64,000 nucleotides of DNA from an uncultured Lachnospiraceae bacterium (GCA_910583615.1 CAJTXP010000009.1:1-64000), one strand, 5' to 3'. Shown: positions 49,868-58,358, counted from the first letter of the stretch. Numbers and translations are program-made. Notes: a model not told the origin generated them from the letters alone.

Positions 49868-50773
49868 ATGAACGAACAGAAAAAATCCGGCTTTGCTACT
49901 TTGATCGGAAGGCCGAATGTGGGAAAATCCACACTGATGAACCAGCTTATCGGACAGAAAATTGCCATTACCTCTCATAAACCTCAGACGACCAGGAACC
50001 GGATTCAGACGGTCTATACTTCGGAAAAGGGGCAGATCGTGTTTCTGGATACGCCGGGGATTCACAAAGCAAAGAATAAACTGGGCGAATATATGGTGGA
50101 TGTGGCGGAGCGTACTTTGAAGGAGGTGGATGTGGTGCTCTGGCTGGTGGAGCCCACCACCTTTATCGGAGCAGGAGAGCGTCATATTGCAGAGCAGCTT
50201 GCCAGGATCAGCACTCCGGTGATCCTGGTCATCAATAAGATCGATACGGTGAAAAAGGAAGAGGTGTTTGCCTTTATTGACGCATACCGGAAGATACTGG
50301 ATTTTGCAGAAATCATTCCGGTGTCGGCTCTGAAAGGAACAAACAGCGGGACGCTGATCGAACTGATCTACAAGTATCTTCCTTATGGCCCTATGTTTTA
50401 TGATGAAGATACGGTAACGGACCAGCCGCTGCGTCAGATCACGGCGGAACTGATACGGGAAAAAGCGCTGAAGCTTCTGGACGAAGAGATTCCCCATGGA
50501 ATTGCGGTCTCCATTGACATTATGAAGCAGCGCATCAGAGGGAAGCTGTGGGATATTGAGGCCACTATCATCTGCGAGAGGGCGTCCCATAAAGGCATTA
50601 TTATAGGAAAAGGCGGAGCCATGCTTAAAAAGATCGGTTCCGCTGCCCGTTATGAGATTGAGAAACAGCTGGAAGCGAAGGTGAACTTAAAGCTCTGGGT
50701 GAAAGTAAAGAAGGACTGGAGAGATTCTGACTTCCTTATAAAAAATTTTGGATATGACAAGAAAGAAGTATAG
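49868..50773 (+). CDS. era: GTPase Era
   Basis: A 301-residue GTPase needed for 30S subunit assembly. G1 GRPNVGKST, G2 region TTRNRIQT, G3 DTPG and G4 NKID are intact. The C-terminal KH domain has KGIIIGKGGAMLKKIG, which binds the 3' end of 16S rRNA. Length is normal. It begins the conserved era-yqzL-recO group. Confidence 0.96.
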   Translation: MNEQKKSGFATLIGRPNVGKSTLMNQLIGQKIAITSHKPQTTRNRIQTVYTSEKGQIVFLDTPGIHKAKNKLGEYMVDVAERTLKEVDVVLWLVEPTTFIGAGERHIAEQLARISTPVILVINKIDTVKKEEVFAFIDAYRKILDFAEIIPVSALKGTNSGTLIELIYKYLPYGPMFYDEDTVTDQPLRQITAELIREKALKLLDEEIPHGIAVSIDIMKQRIRGKLWDIEATIICERASHKGIIIGKGGAMLKKIGSAARYEIEKQLEAKVNLKLWVKVKKDWRDSDFLIKNFGYDKKEV

Positions 50774-50833
50774 GACGTGTCCGCTCCGGGGATTCTAAGG
50801 TTACACAGAACAGAGGAAGCGGAGGTTCAAAAG

Positions 50834-50995
50834 ATGGACAGTTGGAATCAGTTTGCACACACCGGAGATATACGAGATTATCTAGCCTACAAGACAGAAG
50901 AAGTGAAGGCGGGGAGGATGGGAGAAAAGCATGAGCAGCCAGATCTGTACAGTGACCGGTATCGTTTTGTCTGCCGCACCGGTGGGAGAATATGA
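50834..50995 (+). CDS. yqzL: YqzL-family small protein
   Basis: A 53-residue protein. ATG 50834 has GGAGG eight bases before it. The N-terminal MDSWNQFAHTGDIRDYLAYK resembles B. subtilis YqzL (Trp, then Phe-x-x-TG-x-I-x-x-YL), which also lies between era and recO. Its last 65 bases overlap the recO start in another frame. The function of the family is unknown. A longer frame from 50777 has no ribosome site. Confidence 0.7.
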   Translation: MDSWNQFAHTGDIRDYLAYKTEEVKAGRMGEKHEQPDLYSDRYRFVCRTGGRI

Positions 50996-51593
50996 CAAAC
51001 TGGTGACTCTTTTGACAAAAGAACGGGGAAAACTCCGTGTTTTTGCAAAGGGAGCGAGAAGGCCGGGCAATCCGCTGATGGCGGCTGCAAATGTATTTGC
51101 ATTCGGAGAATTTCAGATTTATGAGGGAAGAAGTTCTTCAGGGATCTCTCAGGCATCCATAAAAAACTACTTTGGAGAGCTGATGAAGGATTTTGAAGGA
51201 GCCTGTTTCGGACAGTATTTTCTGGAATTTGCGGATTATTATACGAGGGAAAATGCGGATGGATGTGATTATCTGCGTCTGGTTTACCAGTCTCTGCGCG
51301 CGCTGTCTGTTCCGTCTCTTCCGCGGACTCTGGTGAGGTACATATATGAGCTGAAAGCCATGGTTTTCAGCGGTGAATGTCCTCAGACTTTTGAGCAGTT
51401 TCAAAGCTGGAACCTGCATGAGTCTACCCTTTATGCGCTTCAGTATGTGGCGGCGTCTCCGGTGGAGAAGCTTTATACTTTTGCGCTTCGGGATGAAGTG
51501 CTTCTGGAGTTTGCAAAAGTGATTACCTGGCTTCGGGAACATTACGTGGAGCACAGGTTTAAGTCGCTGGAAATACTTGAAACTTGTATGTAG
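50931..51593 (+). CDS. recO: DNA repair protein RecO
   Basis: A 220-residue protein that helps load RecA on gapped DNA. The N-terminal OB fold (TVTGIVLSAAPVGEYDKLVT, GKLRVFAKGARRPGNPL) is clear. The C-terminal helical domain is short: Firmicute RecO is about 250 residues, and the CxxC zinc-binding cysteines usually found there are absent. It ends with REHYVEHRFKSLEIL, a normal end of the family, so it is probably a zinc-less type, not truncated. Confidence 0.92.
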   Translation: MSSQICTVTGIVLSAAPVGEYDKLVTLLTKERGKLRVFAKGARRPGNPLMAAANVFAFGEFQIYEGRSSSGISQASIKNYFGELMKDFEGACFGQYFLEFADYYTRENADGCDYLRLVYQSLRALSVPSLPRTLVRYIYELKAMVFSGECPQTFEQFQSWNLHESTLYALQYVAASPVEKLYTFALRDEVLLEFAKVITWLREHYVEHRFKSLEILETCM

Positions 51594-51605
51594 AGAGTGT
51601 ATAAT
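51577..51605 (+). promoter_or_regulatory. sigma-A promoter inside the end of recO
   Basis: TTGAAA at 51577-51582, 17-base spacer, TATAAT at 51600-51605. It overlaps the last codons of recO and starts a leader of about 125 bases before the lipoprotein gene. Confidence 0.8.
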
Positions 51606-51609
51606 GTTC

Positions 51610-51729
51610 GCGTATGGCAATGAGCAGTGTACAGGGCGGAGCCTGCAGGCGGGATGGAGCGAGGCGAAGTCGGGCTGCACTGTGAACAGAAGTGAGTGAT
51701 ACTTCTCTTTAACACATACGCCGAGGAGG
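51610..51729 (+). ncRNA. multi-stem 5' leader closed by a long-range helix
   Basis: GCGTATG (51610-51616) pairs with CATACGC (51715-51721), enclosing about 98 bases. Inside, CAGTG pairs with CACTG (about 51625-51629 with 51678-51682), GCCTGCAGGC is self-complementary (51641-51650), and AGAAGT pairs with ACTTCT (about 51689-51694 with 51701-51706). The ribosome site GAGGAGG (51723-51729) follows the closing helix directly. This is the architecture of a cis-regulatory RNA, but I recognise no known class. Confidence 0.45.
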
Positions 51730-51737
51730 AAAACTGA

Positions 51738-52328
51738 ATGAAAAAATGTGTAACAATTCTGTGTGCTCTGTTTCTGGTACTTCCCATGGCTGCCTGCGGT
51801 TCATCCTTTGACCCTTCTGTGACATCTCTGTATGTTCAGAAAAATGGAGAACTTACATATGCGGTCGTGGAAAGCTTTGAAAAGGAATATTACAGTCTGT
51901 CTGAGTTTCAGTCCATGATTGACCGGGAAGTGGAGAGCTGTAACAGCAACTACAGCGAGCCGGCCATATCGGTCGAACGTCTGGAAGTGGAGAACGGAAC
52001 TCTGTACCTTCTGCTGAACTTTTCGAACGCAGAGGCCTACAGCAGCTATAATGAGGAATACTGTTTTGTCGGTACCATAGAGGAGGCTCTGGGTGTCGGG
52101 CAGTCATTCGACCTTCTGTTTAAAGATGCTGATTATGAAGAGTGTACGACAGCAGAGGTGACGGAAAAAAAGGACAATCAGGTGTTGATTTTGCAGAATG
52201 AAGGAATTGTCCAGTTGGAGAAGCCTGTAAAATACGTCAGTAATAATGTGGAGATCATATCGGATCATATGGTTGAGGTCATGCCCATTGAAGAAGAGGA
52301 TGAGTATGCATATATCATAACTTATTGA
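51738..52328 (+). CDS. hypothetical lipoprotein
   Basis: A 196-residue exported protein. The signal peptide (residues 1-19) ends in the lipobox LPMAAC, so the mature protein is anchored at Cys20. The mature part is acidic and strand-rich, with many Tyr and Glu residues and no recognisable domain. It has its own promoter within recO and a folded leader, which suggests regulated expression. It lies 54 bases before glyS. Function unknown. Confidence 0.8.
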   Translation: MKKCVTILCALFLVLPMAACGSSFDPSVTSLYVQKNGELTYAVVESFEKEYYSLSEFQSMIDREVESCNSNYSEPAISVERLEVENGTLYLLLNFSNAEAYSSYNEEYCFVGTIEEALGVGQSFDLLFKDADYEECTTAEVTEKKDNQVLILQNEGIVQLEKPVKYVSNNVEIISDHMVEVMPIEEEDEYAYIITY

Positions 52329-52382
52329 ACGTCAGCAGTTCAATAAGGGTGTATTAATTTCAAAAAGTGAGGAGATAAGTGA

Positions 52383-53771
52383 ATGGAAAAGACGATGGAC
52401 AAAATTGAGGCTCTGGCAAAAAACCGCGGGTTCGTATATCCGGGCAGCGAGATCTACGGCGGTCTTGCCAATACCTGGGATTATGGCAATCTGGGCGTGG
52501 AGTTGAAAAACAATGTAAAAAAAGCATGGTGGCAGAAGTTCGTACAGGAGAATCCCTATAACGTGGGTGTGGACTGTGCGATTCTGATGAATCCGCAGAC
52601 CTGGGTCGCTTCCGGCCATCTGGGCGGATTTTCTGATCCCCTGATGGACTGCAAGGCGTGCAAGGAGCGTTTCCGCGCGGATAAGCTGATCGAAGACTAT
52701 ATGTCGGAAAACGGGATCGAGATCGAGGGTTCCATCGACGGCTGGTCTCAGGAAGAGATGAAAAAGTATATCGACGAGCATGAGATCGTCTGCCCCAGCT
52801 GCGGCAAGAAGGATTTTACGGACATCCGCCAGTTCAACCTGATGTTCAAGACCTTCCAGGGAGTGACCGAGGATGCAAAGAATACGATCTATCTCCGCCC
52901 GGAGACTGCGCAGGGTATCTTTGTCAATTTTAAAAATGTTCAGAGAACTTCACGTAAGAAAGTACCGTTCGGCATCGGCCAGATCGGAAAATCCTTCCGC
53001 AACGAGATCAGCCCCGGAAACTTTACCTTCCGTACCCGTGAGTTCGAGCAGATGGAACTGGAGTTTTTCTGCAAGCCCGGCACAGATCTGGAATGGTTCC
53101 AGTACTGGAGAGGTTTCTGCCGTGACTGGCTCTTAAGCCTTGGTATCAAGGAAGAGGAGATGAGGCTTCGCGACCATTCTCCGGAGGAGCTGTGCTTCTA
53201 CAGCAAGGGCACCACGGACATCGAGTTCCTGTTCCCGTTTGGCTGGGGAGAACTGTGGGGGATTGCTGACCGTACAGATTACGACCTGACGCAGCATCAG
53301 GACGTGTCCGGCGAGGATATGAGCTATTTTGACGATGAGATCAAAGAGAAATATATTCCTTATGTGATCGAGCCGTCTCTGGGTGCGGACCGGGTGGTTC
53401 TGGCATTCCTCTGCTCTGCGTATGATGAAGAAGAACTGGAAGGCGGCGATATGAGGACCGTGCTTCGTTTCCATCCTGCGCTGGCGCCTGTGAAGATCGG
53501 CGTGCTCCCTCTGTCCAAAAAGCTGGCGGAGGGCGCTGAGAAGATCTACACGCAGCTTTCGAAAAAATATAACTGTGAATATGACGACAGGGGAAATATC
53601 GGGAAACGCTACCGCCGTCTGGACGAGATCGGGACGCCGTTCTGCGTAACTTATGATTTCGAATCGGAGGCCGACGGATGCGTGACCGTCCGCGACCGAG
53701 ACACCATGGCGCAGGAAAGAGTGAAGATCGACGAACTGGATGCGTATTTTGCAGACAAATTTACGTTTTGA
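52383..53771 (+). CDS. glyS: glycyl-tRNA synthetase (dimeric class II type)
   Basis: A 462-residue single-chain enzyme that charges tRNA-Gly, unlike the two-subunit GlyQ/GlyS type. It starts with KIEALAKNRGFVYPGSEIYG. Class II motif 2 lies in IGKSFRNEISPGNFTFRTRE and motif 3 in the GADRVVLAF segment. The C-terminal anticodon-binding domain starts near residue 365 (VKIGVLPL). The gap upstream is 54 bases, too short for a T-box leader. The stop codon is followed at once by repeat R5. Confidence 0.96.
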   Translation: MEKTMDKIEALAKNRGFVYPGSEIYGGLANTWDYGNLGVELKNNVKKAWWQKFVQENPYNVGVDCAILMNPQTWVASGHLGGFSDPLMDCKACKERFRADKLIEDYMSENGIEIEGSIDGWSQEEMKKYIDEHEIVCPSCGKKDFTDIRQFNLMFKTFQGVTEDAKNTIYLRPETAQGIFVNFKNVQRTSRKKVPFGIGQIGKSFRNEISPGNFTFRTREFEQMELEFFCKPGTDLEWFQYWRGFCRDWLLSLGIKEEEMRLRDHSPEELCFYSKGTTDIEFLFPFGWGELWGIADRTDYDLTQHQDVSGEDMSYFDDEIKEKYIPYVIEPSLGADRVVLAFLCSAYDEEELEGGDMRTVLRFHPALAPVKIGVLPLSKKLAEGAEKIYTQLSKKYNCEYDDRGNIGKRYRRLDEIGTPFCVTYDFESEADGCVTVRDRDTMAQERVKIDELDAYFADKFTF

Positions 53772-53775
53772 CGTG

Positions 53776-53868
53776 TCGCTTTTCATGGGGGAGTGTCCGA
53801 GACACTCCACACAGTGCTGCAGAGCACAAAGGCACAGGACGCAGACCGCCCATCCCGTGAAAAGTAAC
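53776..53868. repeat. R5: 93-bp palindrome-ended repeat
   Basis: Left end CGCTTTTCATGGG (from about 53778), right end CCCGTGAAAAGTAAC (to 53868). GGAGTGTC-CGA-GACACTCC forms an internal perfect hairpin (53790-53808). The right half (CCACACAGTGCTGCAGA … CATCCCGTGAAAAGTAAC) resembles R1. It begins four bases after the glyS stop and may also serve as its terminator. Confidence 0.75.
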
Positions 53869-53900
53869 TTTATCGTGGCCGAATTTTTTATAAAAAAGTC

Positions 53901-53929
53901 TTTCTTTTAGCTGTATTTATTGCTATAAT
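53901..53929 (+). promoter_or_regulatory. extended -10 promoter of pfp
   Basis: TTTCTT at 53901-53906, 17-base spacer, TATAAT at 53924-53929 preceded by TGC (extended -10). The start codon lies 60 bases further on behind AGGAGG. Confidence 0.7.
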
Positions 53930-53988
53930 TTAACAGTTGGGTACCATATTTACCAAAATATAAATTTACACTCCAGGAGGTTGTTAAA

Positions 53989-55230
53989 ATGAGCGAATTA
54001 AAAGGTGCAATGATTATCGGACAGTCCGGCGGTCCGTCTTCTGTTATCAATGCAAGCTGCTACGGCGCGATCAAGGCGGGTCTTGACGCTGACTGCATCA
54101 CGAAAGTTTACGGCGCTGCCAACGGAATCGTGGGCGTGCTGAACGACAGGCTTTACATTATGGACGAGGAAGATCCGGAGGAGCTGGCGATTATGAAATA
54201 TACGCCGTCCTCTGCGCTGGGTTCCTGCCGTTACAAGATTGCAGATCCGGATGAGGATGAGACGGATTACAAGAAGATTCTTGAGATTTTCAAGAAATAT
54301 GACGTGCGTTATTTCTTCTACAACGGTGGAAATGATTCCATGGATACCTGCAATAAGATTTCCAAATATATGAAAAAGGTTGGTTACGACTGCCGCGTCA
54401 TGGGGATCCCAAAGACGATCGACAACGACCTGTTCGGTACGGATCATTGTCCGGGATTTGCTTCCGCAGCCAAATACATTGCCACCTCTCTGGTAGAGAT
54501 TTATCAGGATTCCCACGTATACGACAAGGGACAGGTGACGATCGTTGAGATTATGGGACGCCATGCCGGCTGGCTGGCAGGAGCGGCTTCTCTGGCAGGA
54601 GTGGCTGGATATCCGGCGGATCTGGTATATCTTCCGGAGGTTGATTTCAACATGGACGAGTTCCTCGAGGATGTGAAGAAGATCTGGGATGCCAACAAGA
54701 ACGTGATCGTAGCGGTTTCCGAGGGCATTCACTATGCAGACGGCAAGTTTGTATCTGAGGCGGAGACTTCCGCAACCGACGGCTTCGGACATGCGCAGCT
54801 TGGCGGCCTTGCTGTGAAGCTGGGCGATGTGGTGAAGAATGCCATTCCGGGCGTAAAGGTGCGTCCCATTGAGCTTTCTCTGCTGCAGCGCTGTGCAGAG
54901 CACTGTGCTTCTCAGACGGATTCCGACGAATCCTTCATGGCAGGTCAGACGGCAGTCAACGAGGCGATCAAGGGCACTACCGACAAGATGGTAGGCTTCA
55001 AGTGCACCAGAGACGAGAACGGCTATCGGTGTGAGGCAGATCTTCTGGATCTTTCCAAGGTGGCGAACTTTGAGAAGAAGGTTCCGGTGGAATGGATCAA
55101 TGAGAGAGGCAACAATGTATCGGACGAGTTCGTGAAATACGCGCTGCCGCTGATCCAGGGCGAGATTCAGATGAAGAAGGAAAACAGCCTTCCCCGGTTT
55201 GTGAAACTGAAAAAAGTCGTCGCGAAATAA
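53989..55230 (+). CDS. pfp: pyrophosphate-dependent 6-phosphofructokinase
   Basis: A 413-residue phosphofructokinase. The active-site motif is GGNDSMDT with Asp after Asn, the mark of PPi-dependent enzymes; ATP-dependent ones have GGDGS. PKTIDNDL and MGRHAGWLAG also fit the PPi type. It catalyses the reversible phosphorylation of fructose 6-phosphate with PPi. It is followed by ppdK, which makes or uses PPi, so the pair fits a PPi-based glycolysis. Confidence 0.92.
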   Translation: MSELKGAMIIGQSGGPSSVINASCYGAIKAGLDADCITKVYGAANGIVGVLNDRLYIMDEEDPEELAIMKYTPSSALGSCRYKIADPDEDETDYKKILEIFKKYDVRYFFYNGGNDSMDTCNKISKYMKKVGYDCRVMGIPKTIDNDLFGTDHCPGFASAAKYIATSLVEIYQDSHVYDKGQVTIVEIMGRHAGWLAGAASLAGVAGYPADLVYLPEVDFNMDEFLEDVKKIWDANKNVIVAVSEGIHYADGKFVSEAETSATDGFGHAQLGGLAVKLGDVVKNAIPGVKVRPIELSLLQRCAEHCASQTDSDESFMAGQTAVNEAIKGTTDKMVGFKCTRDENGYRCEADLLDLSKVANFEKKVPVEWINERGNNVSDEFVKYALPLIQGEIQMKKENSLPRFVKLKKVVAK

Positions 55231-55252
55231 AAAAGACGGTGTGAATCATAAG

Positions 55253-55297
55253 AGAAGGAAGCTGTGCATGGATATCTGTGCACAGTTTTCCTTTTGT
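55253..55297 (+). terminator. intrinsic terminator after pfp
   Basis: CTGTGCA (55262-55268) pairs with TGCACAG (55279-55285), extended by AAGG/CCTT with one bulge, followed by CCTTTTGTTT. Confidence 0.7.
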
Positions 55298-55403
55298 TTG
55301 GCAGACGGAAGCGGTTTTTGCCCTTTTTGTTAAAAGTTTGTCAAAAAGTGAGTAGAAAACGGGGGTGCTGTAAAAATAGATTGTGAAAACAGCACAAAAT
55401 ATG

Positions 55404-55431
55404 TTGACTTTCGTTTGAAATATGGTATGAT
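55404..55431 (+). promoter_or_regulatory. sigma-A promoter of ppdK
   Basis: TTGACT at 55404-55409, 16-base spacer, TATGAT at 55426-55431. Transcription from here gives a leader of about 155 bases. Confidence 0.7.
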
Positions 55432-55439
55432 ATTCATGT

Positions 55440-55597
55440 GCGCAGAGATAGCCACACGGCTGTGAACTGTGCTGTTTTTTTGTGTGCAGGGATTCCGGGC
55501 GCGAAGCGGGCGTCCGGCAGTATGTGTTTCTGCGCAGTGGGCAGGGGAACGACCTTGTCTGATTTTATACTATATATTTTAGTTAGGAGGGCATTCA
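55440..55597 (+). promoter_or_regulatory. ppdK leader with possible attenuator
   Basis: The leader holds a hairpin AGC(C)ACA/TGTGCT (55450-55456 with about 55468-55473) followed by a run of seven T at 55475-55481, which resembles an intrinsic terminator. GC-rich sequence follows, then TTAGGAGGG before ATG 55598. A longer frame here (55438-55623) is probably not translated. The rest of the 55231-55597 gap holds the pfp terminator and the promoter. Confidence 0.4.
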
Positions 55598-58222
55598 ATG
55601 GCAAAATGGGTGTATCTTTTTAAAGAAGGAGATGCCAGCATGAGAAACCTGCTGGGCGGCAAAGGGGCGAATCTGGCAGAGATGACAAACCTTGGTTTAC
55701 CGATTCCGCAGGGATTTACCGTAACTACAGAGGCTTGTACGGATTATTATGAGAGCGGCGAGCGCATCTCCCATGAGGTGGAGGAGCAGATCATGGCTGC
55801 GCTTGTATTCCTGGAGGGACTTCAGGGAAAGAAATTCGGCGATACGGAGGATCCGCTTCTGGTGTCCGTCCGTTCCGGCGCGAGAGCTTCCATGCCTGGT
55901 ATGATGGATACGATCCTGAATCTGGGTCTGAACGATGTATCGGTGGAAGGCTTTGCAAAGAAGACCGGCAATCCGAGATTTGCGTATGATTCTTACCGCA
56001 GATTTATCCAGATGTATTCGGATGTTGTTATGGAGGTTCCCAAGTCCTATTTTGAGAAGATCATTGATGAGGTGAAAGAGGCCAAAGGTGTTCATTATGA
56101 TACCGAACTGACCGCAGAGGACCTGAAGGAACTGATCGGCAGATTTAAGGCTGTCTATAAAGAGGCGAAGCAGGAAGACTTCCCGCAGGATCCGAAGGAA
56201 CAGCTCATGGGTGCCGTGAAGGCAGTGTTCCGTTCCTGGGACAACCCCCGTGCCATTGTATACCGCCGTATGAATGATATCCCGGGCGACTGGGGAACCG
56301 CAGTGAACGTACAGGCCATGGTATTTGGAAATATGGGCGATACGTCCGGAACCGGCGTGGCGTTTACCCGTAACCCGTCTACCGGCGAGAAGGGCATCTT
56401 CGGCGAGTACCTGATCAATGCCCAGGGCGAGGACGTGGTGGCAGGTGTTCGTACGCCGCAGCCCATCACCAAGCTGGCAGAGGATCTTCCGGAGTGCTAC
56501 GAGCAGTTCATGAAGATTGCAAATAAACTGGAAAACCACTACCGCGATATGCAGGATATGGAGTTTACGATTCAGGAAGGACATCTGTATTTCCTGCAGA
56601 CCCGCAACGGCAAGAGAACCGCTCCGGCAGCGCTTCAGATTGCCTGCGACATGGTGGATGAAGGCATGATTACAAGAGAAGAGGCAGTGCTTCGTATTGA
56701 AGCGAAGTCTCTGGACCAGCTGCTGCATCCGACTTTCGATACGGCTGCTCTGAAAGCCGGAGAAGTGATTGGCGAGGCTCTTCCGGCGTCTCCGGGAGCT
56801 GCGGCAGGTAAGGTTTACTTTACGGCAGAGGATGCGAAGGCAGCCAACGAGGCAGGAGAGAGAGTGATCCTTGTCCGCCTGGAGACTTCTCCGGAGGACA
56901 TTGAGGGTATGCATGCGGCGCAGGGTATCCTGACGGTTCGCGGCGGTATGACCAGCCACGCAGCGGTGGTTGCGCGCGGTATGGGAACCTGCTGCGTATC
57001 CGGATGCGGCGAGATCAAGATCTCGGAAGAAGAGAAATGGTTCGAGCTGGGCGGACATCATTTTGTGGAGGGCGATTACATCTCCCTGGATGGCACCACT
57101 GGTAAGATCTACAAGGGCGATATCCCGACGAAGGAAGCTTCCATCACCGGCAACTTCCAGAGAATCATGGGATGGGCAGACAAGTTCCGCCGCCTGAGCG
57201 TACGTACCAATGCAGATACGCCGGCAGATACGGCCAATGCAGTTCGTCTCGGCGCAGAAGGAATCGGCCTGTGCCGTACCGAACACATGTTCTTCAATCC
57301 GGAGCGTATTCCGAAGATCCGCAAGATGATTCTTTCCGACAATCAGGAAGCGAGAGAGGCGGCTCTTATGGAACTGCTTCCGTTCCAGAAGGAAGACTTC
57401 AAGGCAATGTACAAGGCTCTGAAGGGAAGACCGATGACGGTCCGTTACCTGGATCCGCCTCTGCATGAGTTTGTTCCCACCGAGGAAGAGGACATCAAGG
57501 CGCTGGCGGCAGACATGGGCCTGTCCGCGGCAGACGTAAAGGCAAAATGCGACGAGCTTCATGAGTTCAACCCGATGATGGGCCATCGTGGATGCCGTCT
57601 GGCAGTTACCTATCCGGAAATCGCAAAGATGCAGACCCGTGCGGTTATGGAAGCGGCGATCGAAGTGGAGAGAGAAGAAGGATTTGATATCGTACCGGAG
57701 ATCATGATCCCGCTGGTAGGCGAGCGCAAGGAGCTGAGCTTCGTTAAGAAGATCGTGGAAGAGACTGCAGAGCTTGTGAAGAAGGAAAAAGGAAGCGACA
57801 TCCAGTATCATATCGGTACGATGATCGAGATCCCGCGTGCGGCGCTGACGGCAGACGAGATCGCCAAGGAAGCAGAGTTCTTCTCCTTTGGTACCAACGA
57901 CCTGACCCAGATGACCTTCGGCTTCTCCCGTGACGATTCCGGCAAGTTCCTGGATTCCTACTACAAGGCGAAGATCTACGAGTCCGATCCGTTCGCTCGT
58001 CTGGATCAGACAGGCGTGGGCAAACTGGTGGAGATGGCGGCGAAACTTGGACGCCAGACCAGGCCGGATATCAAGCTGGGCATCTGCGGCGAGCACGGCG
58101 GAGATCCGTCTTCCGTAGAGTTCTGCCATAAGGTAGGCCTGAACTACGTGTCCTGTTCTCCGTACCGTGTACCGATCGCAAGACTGGCAGCGGCACAGGC
58201 GGCGTTGTCCGAAGCAAAATAA
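55598..58222 (+). CDS. ppdK: pyruvate, phosphate dikinase
   Basis: An 874-residue enzyme interconverting PEP + AMP + PPi and pyruvate + ATP + Pi. The length equals that of the Clostridium symbiosum enzyme. The N-terminal ATP-grasp domain begins GGKGANLAEMTNLGLPIPQG. The phospho-His is H454 in GGMTSHAAVVARGMGTCC. The C-terminal PEP domain has EFFSFGTNDLTQMTFG and GICGEHGGDP. It lies directly after pfp but has its own promoter. Confidence 0.97.
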   Translation: MAKWVYLFKEGDASMRNLLGGKGANLAEMTNLGLPIPQGFTVTTEACTDYYESGERISHEVEEQIMAALVFLEGLQGKKFGDTEDPLLVSVRSGARASMPGMMDTILNLGLNDVSVEGFAKKTGNPRFAYDSYRRFIQMYSDVVMEVPKSYFEKIIDEVKEAKGVHYDTELTAEDLKELIGRFKAVYKEAKQEDFPQDPKEQLMGAVKAVFRSWDNPRAIVYRRMNDIPGDWGTAVNVQAMVFGNMGDTSGTGVAFTRNPSTGEKGIFGEYLINAQGEDVVAGVRTPQPITKLAEDLPECYEQFMKIANKLENHYRDMQDMEFTIQEGHLYFLQTRNGKRTAPAALQIACDMVDEGMITREEAVLRIEAKSLDQLLHPTFDTAALKAGEVIGEALPASPGAAAGKVYFTAEDAKAANEAGERVILVRLETSPEDIEGMHAAQGILTVRGGMTSHAAVVARGMGTCCVSGCGEIKISEEEKWFELGGHHFVEGDYISLDGTTGKIYKGDIPTKEASITGNFQRIMGWADKFRRLSVRTNADTPADTANAVRLGAEGIGLCRTEHMFFNPERIPKIRKMILSDNQEAREAALMELLPFQKEDFKAMYKALKGRPMTVRYLDPPLHEFVPTEEEDIKALAADMGLSAADVKAKCDELHEFNPMMGHRGCRLAVTYPEIAKMQTRAVMEAAIEVEREEGFDIVPEIMIPLVGERKELSFVKKIVEETAELVKKEKGSDIQYHIGTMIEIPRAALTADEIAKEAEFFSFGTNDLTQMTFGFSRDDSGKFLDSYYKAKIYESDPFARLDQTGVGKLVEMAAKLGRQTRPDIKLGICGEHGGDPSSVEFCHKVGLNYVSCSPYRVPIARLAAAQAALSEAK

Positions 58223-58260
58223 ACACAGTTCGTCAGTATAAAGCAGAATAGAGCATATTG

Positions 58261-58301
58261 AAAATCCCTGTTGCTTTACAGTAAGGCAGCAGGGATTTTT
58301 T
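58261..58301 (+). terminator. intrinsic terminator after ppdK
   Basis: AAAATCCCTGTTGC (58261-58274) pairs with GCAGCAGGGATTTT (58286-58299) with one G-U pair, followed by further T. Confidence 0.9.
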
Positions 58302-58329
58302 CTCAGGGTCGTTTGCGTCAATCGTTTTA

Positions 58330-58358
58330 TTGAAAATATAGAAAGTGTATGTTAAAAT
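58330..58358 (+). promoter_or_regulatory. sigma-A promoter of the binding-protein/kinase pair
   Basis: TTGAAA at 58330-58335, 17-base spacer, TAAAAT at 58353-58358; the start codon is 34 bases downstream behind AAAGGA. Confidence 0.7.

Noticed and set aside
48917..50590. 557-codon open frame on the minus strand
   Set aside because: It crosses two genuine plus-strand genes (M16C peptidase and era) and has no start signal.
52329..52382. T-box riboswitch before glyS
   Set aside because: Only 54 bases separate the lipoprotein stop from glyS, too short for a T-box, and no T-box core sequence is visible.
55438..55623. 61-codon gene before ppdK
   Set aside because: The frame lies in the ppdK leader, overlaps the ppdK start and has no ribosome site; its Cys/Gly/Arg-rich product matches nothing.
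55697..58321. 874-codon open frame on the minus strand
   Set aside because: It lies antisense to ppdK. Its His/Arg/Leu-rich translation matches no family, it has no ribosome site, and the equal length to ppdK is a coincidence of codon bias.
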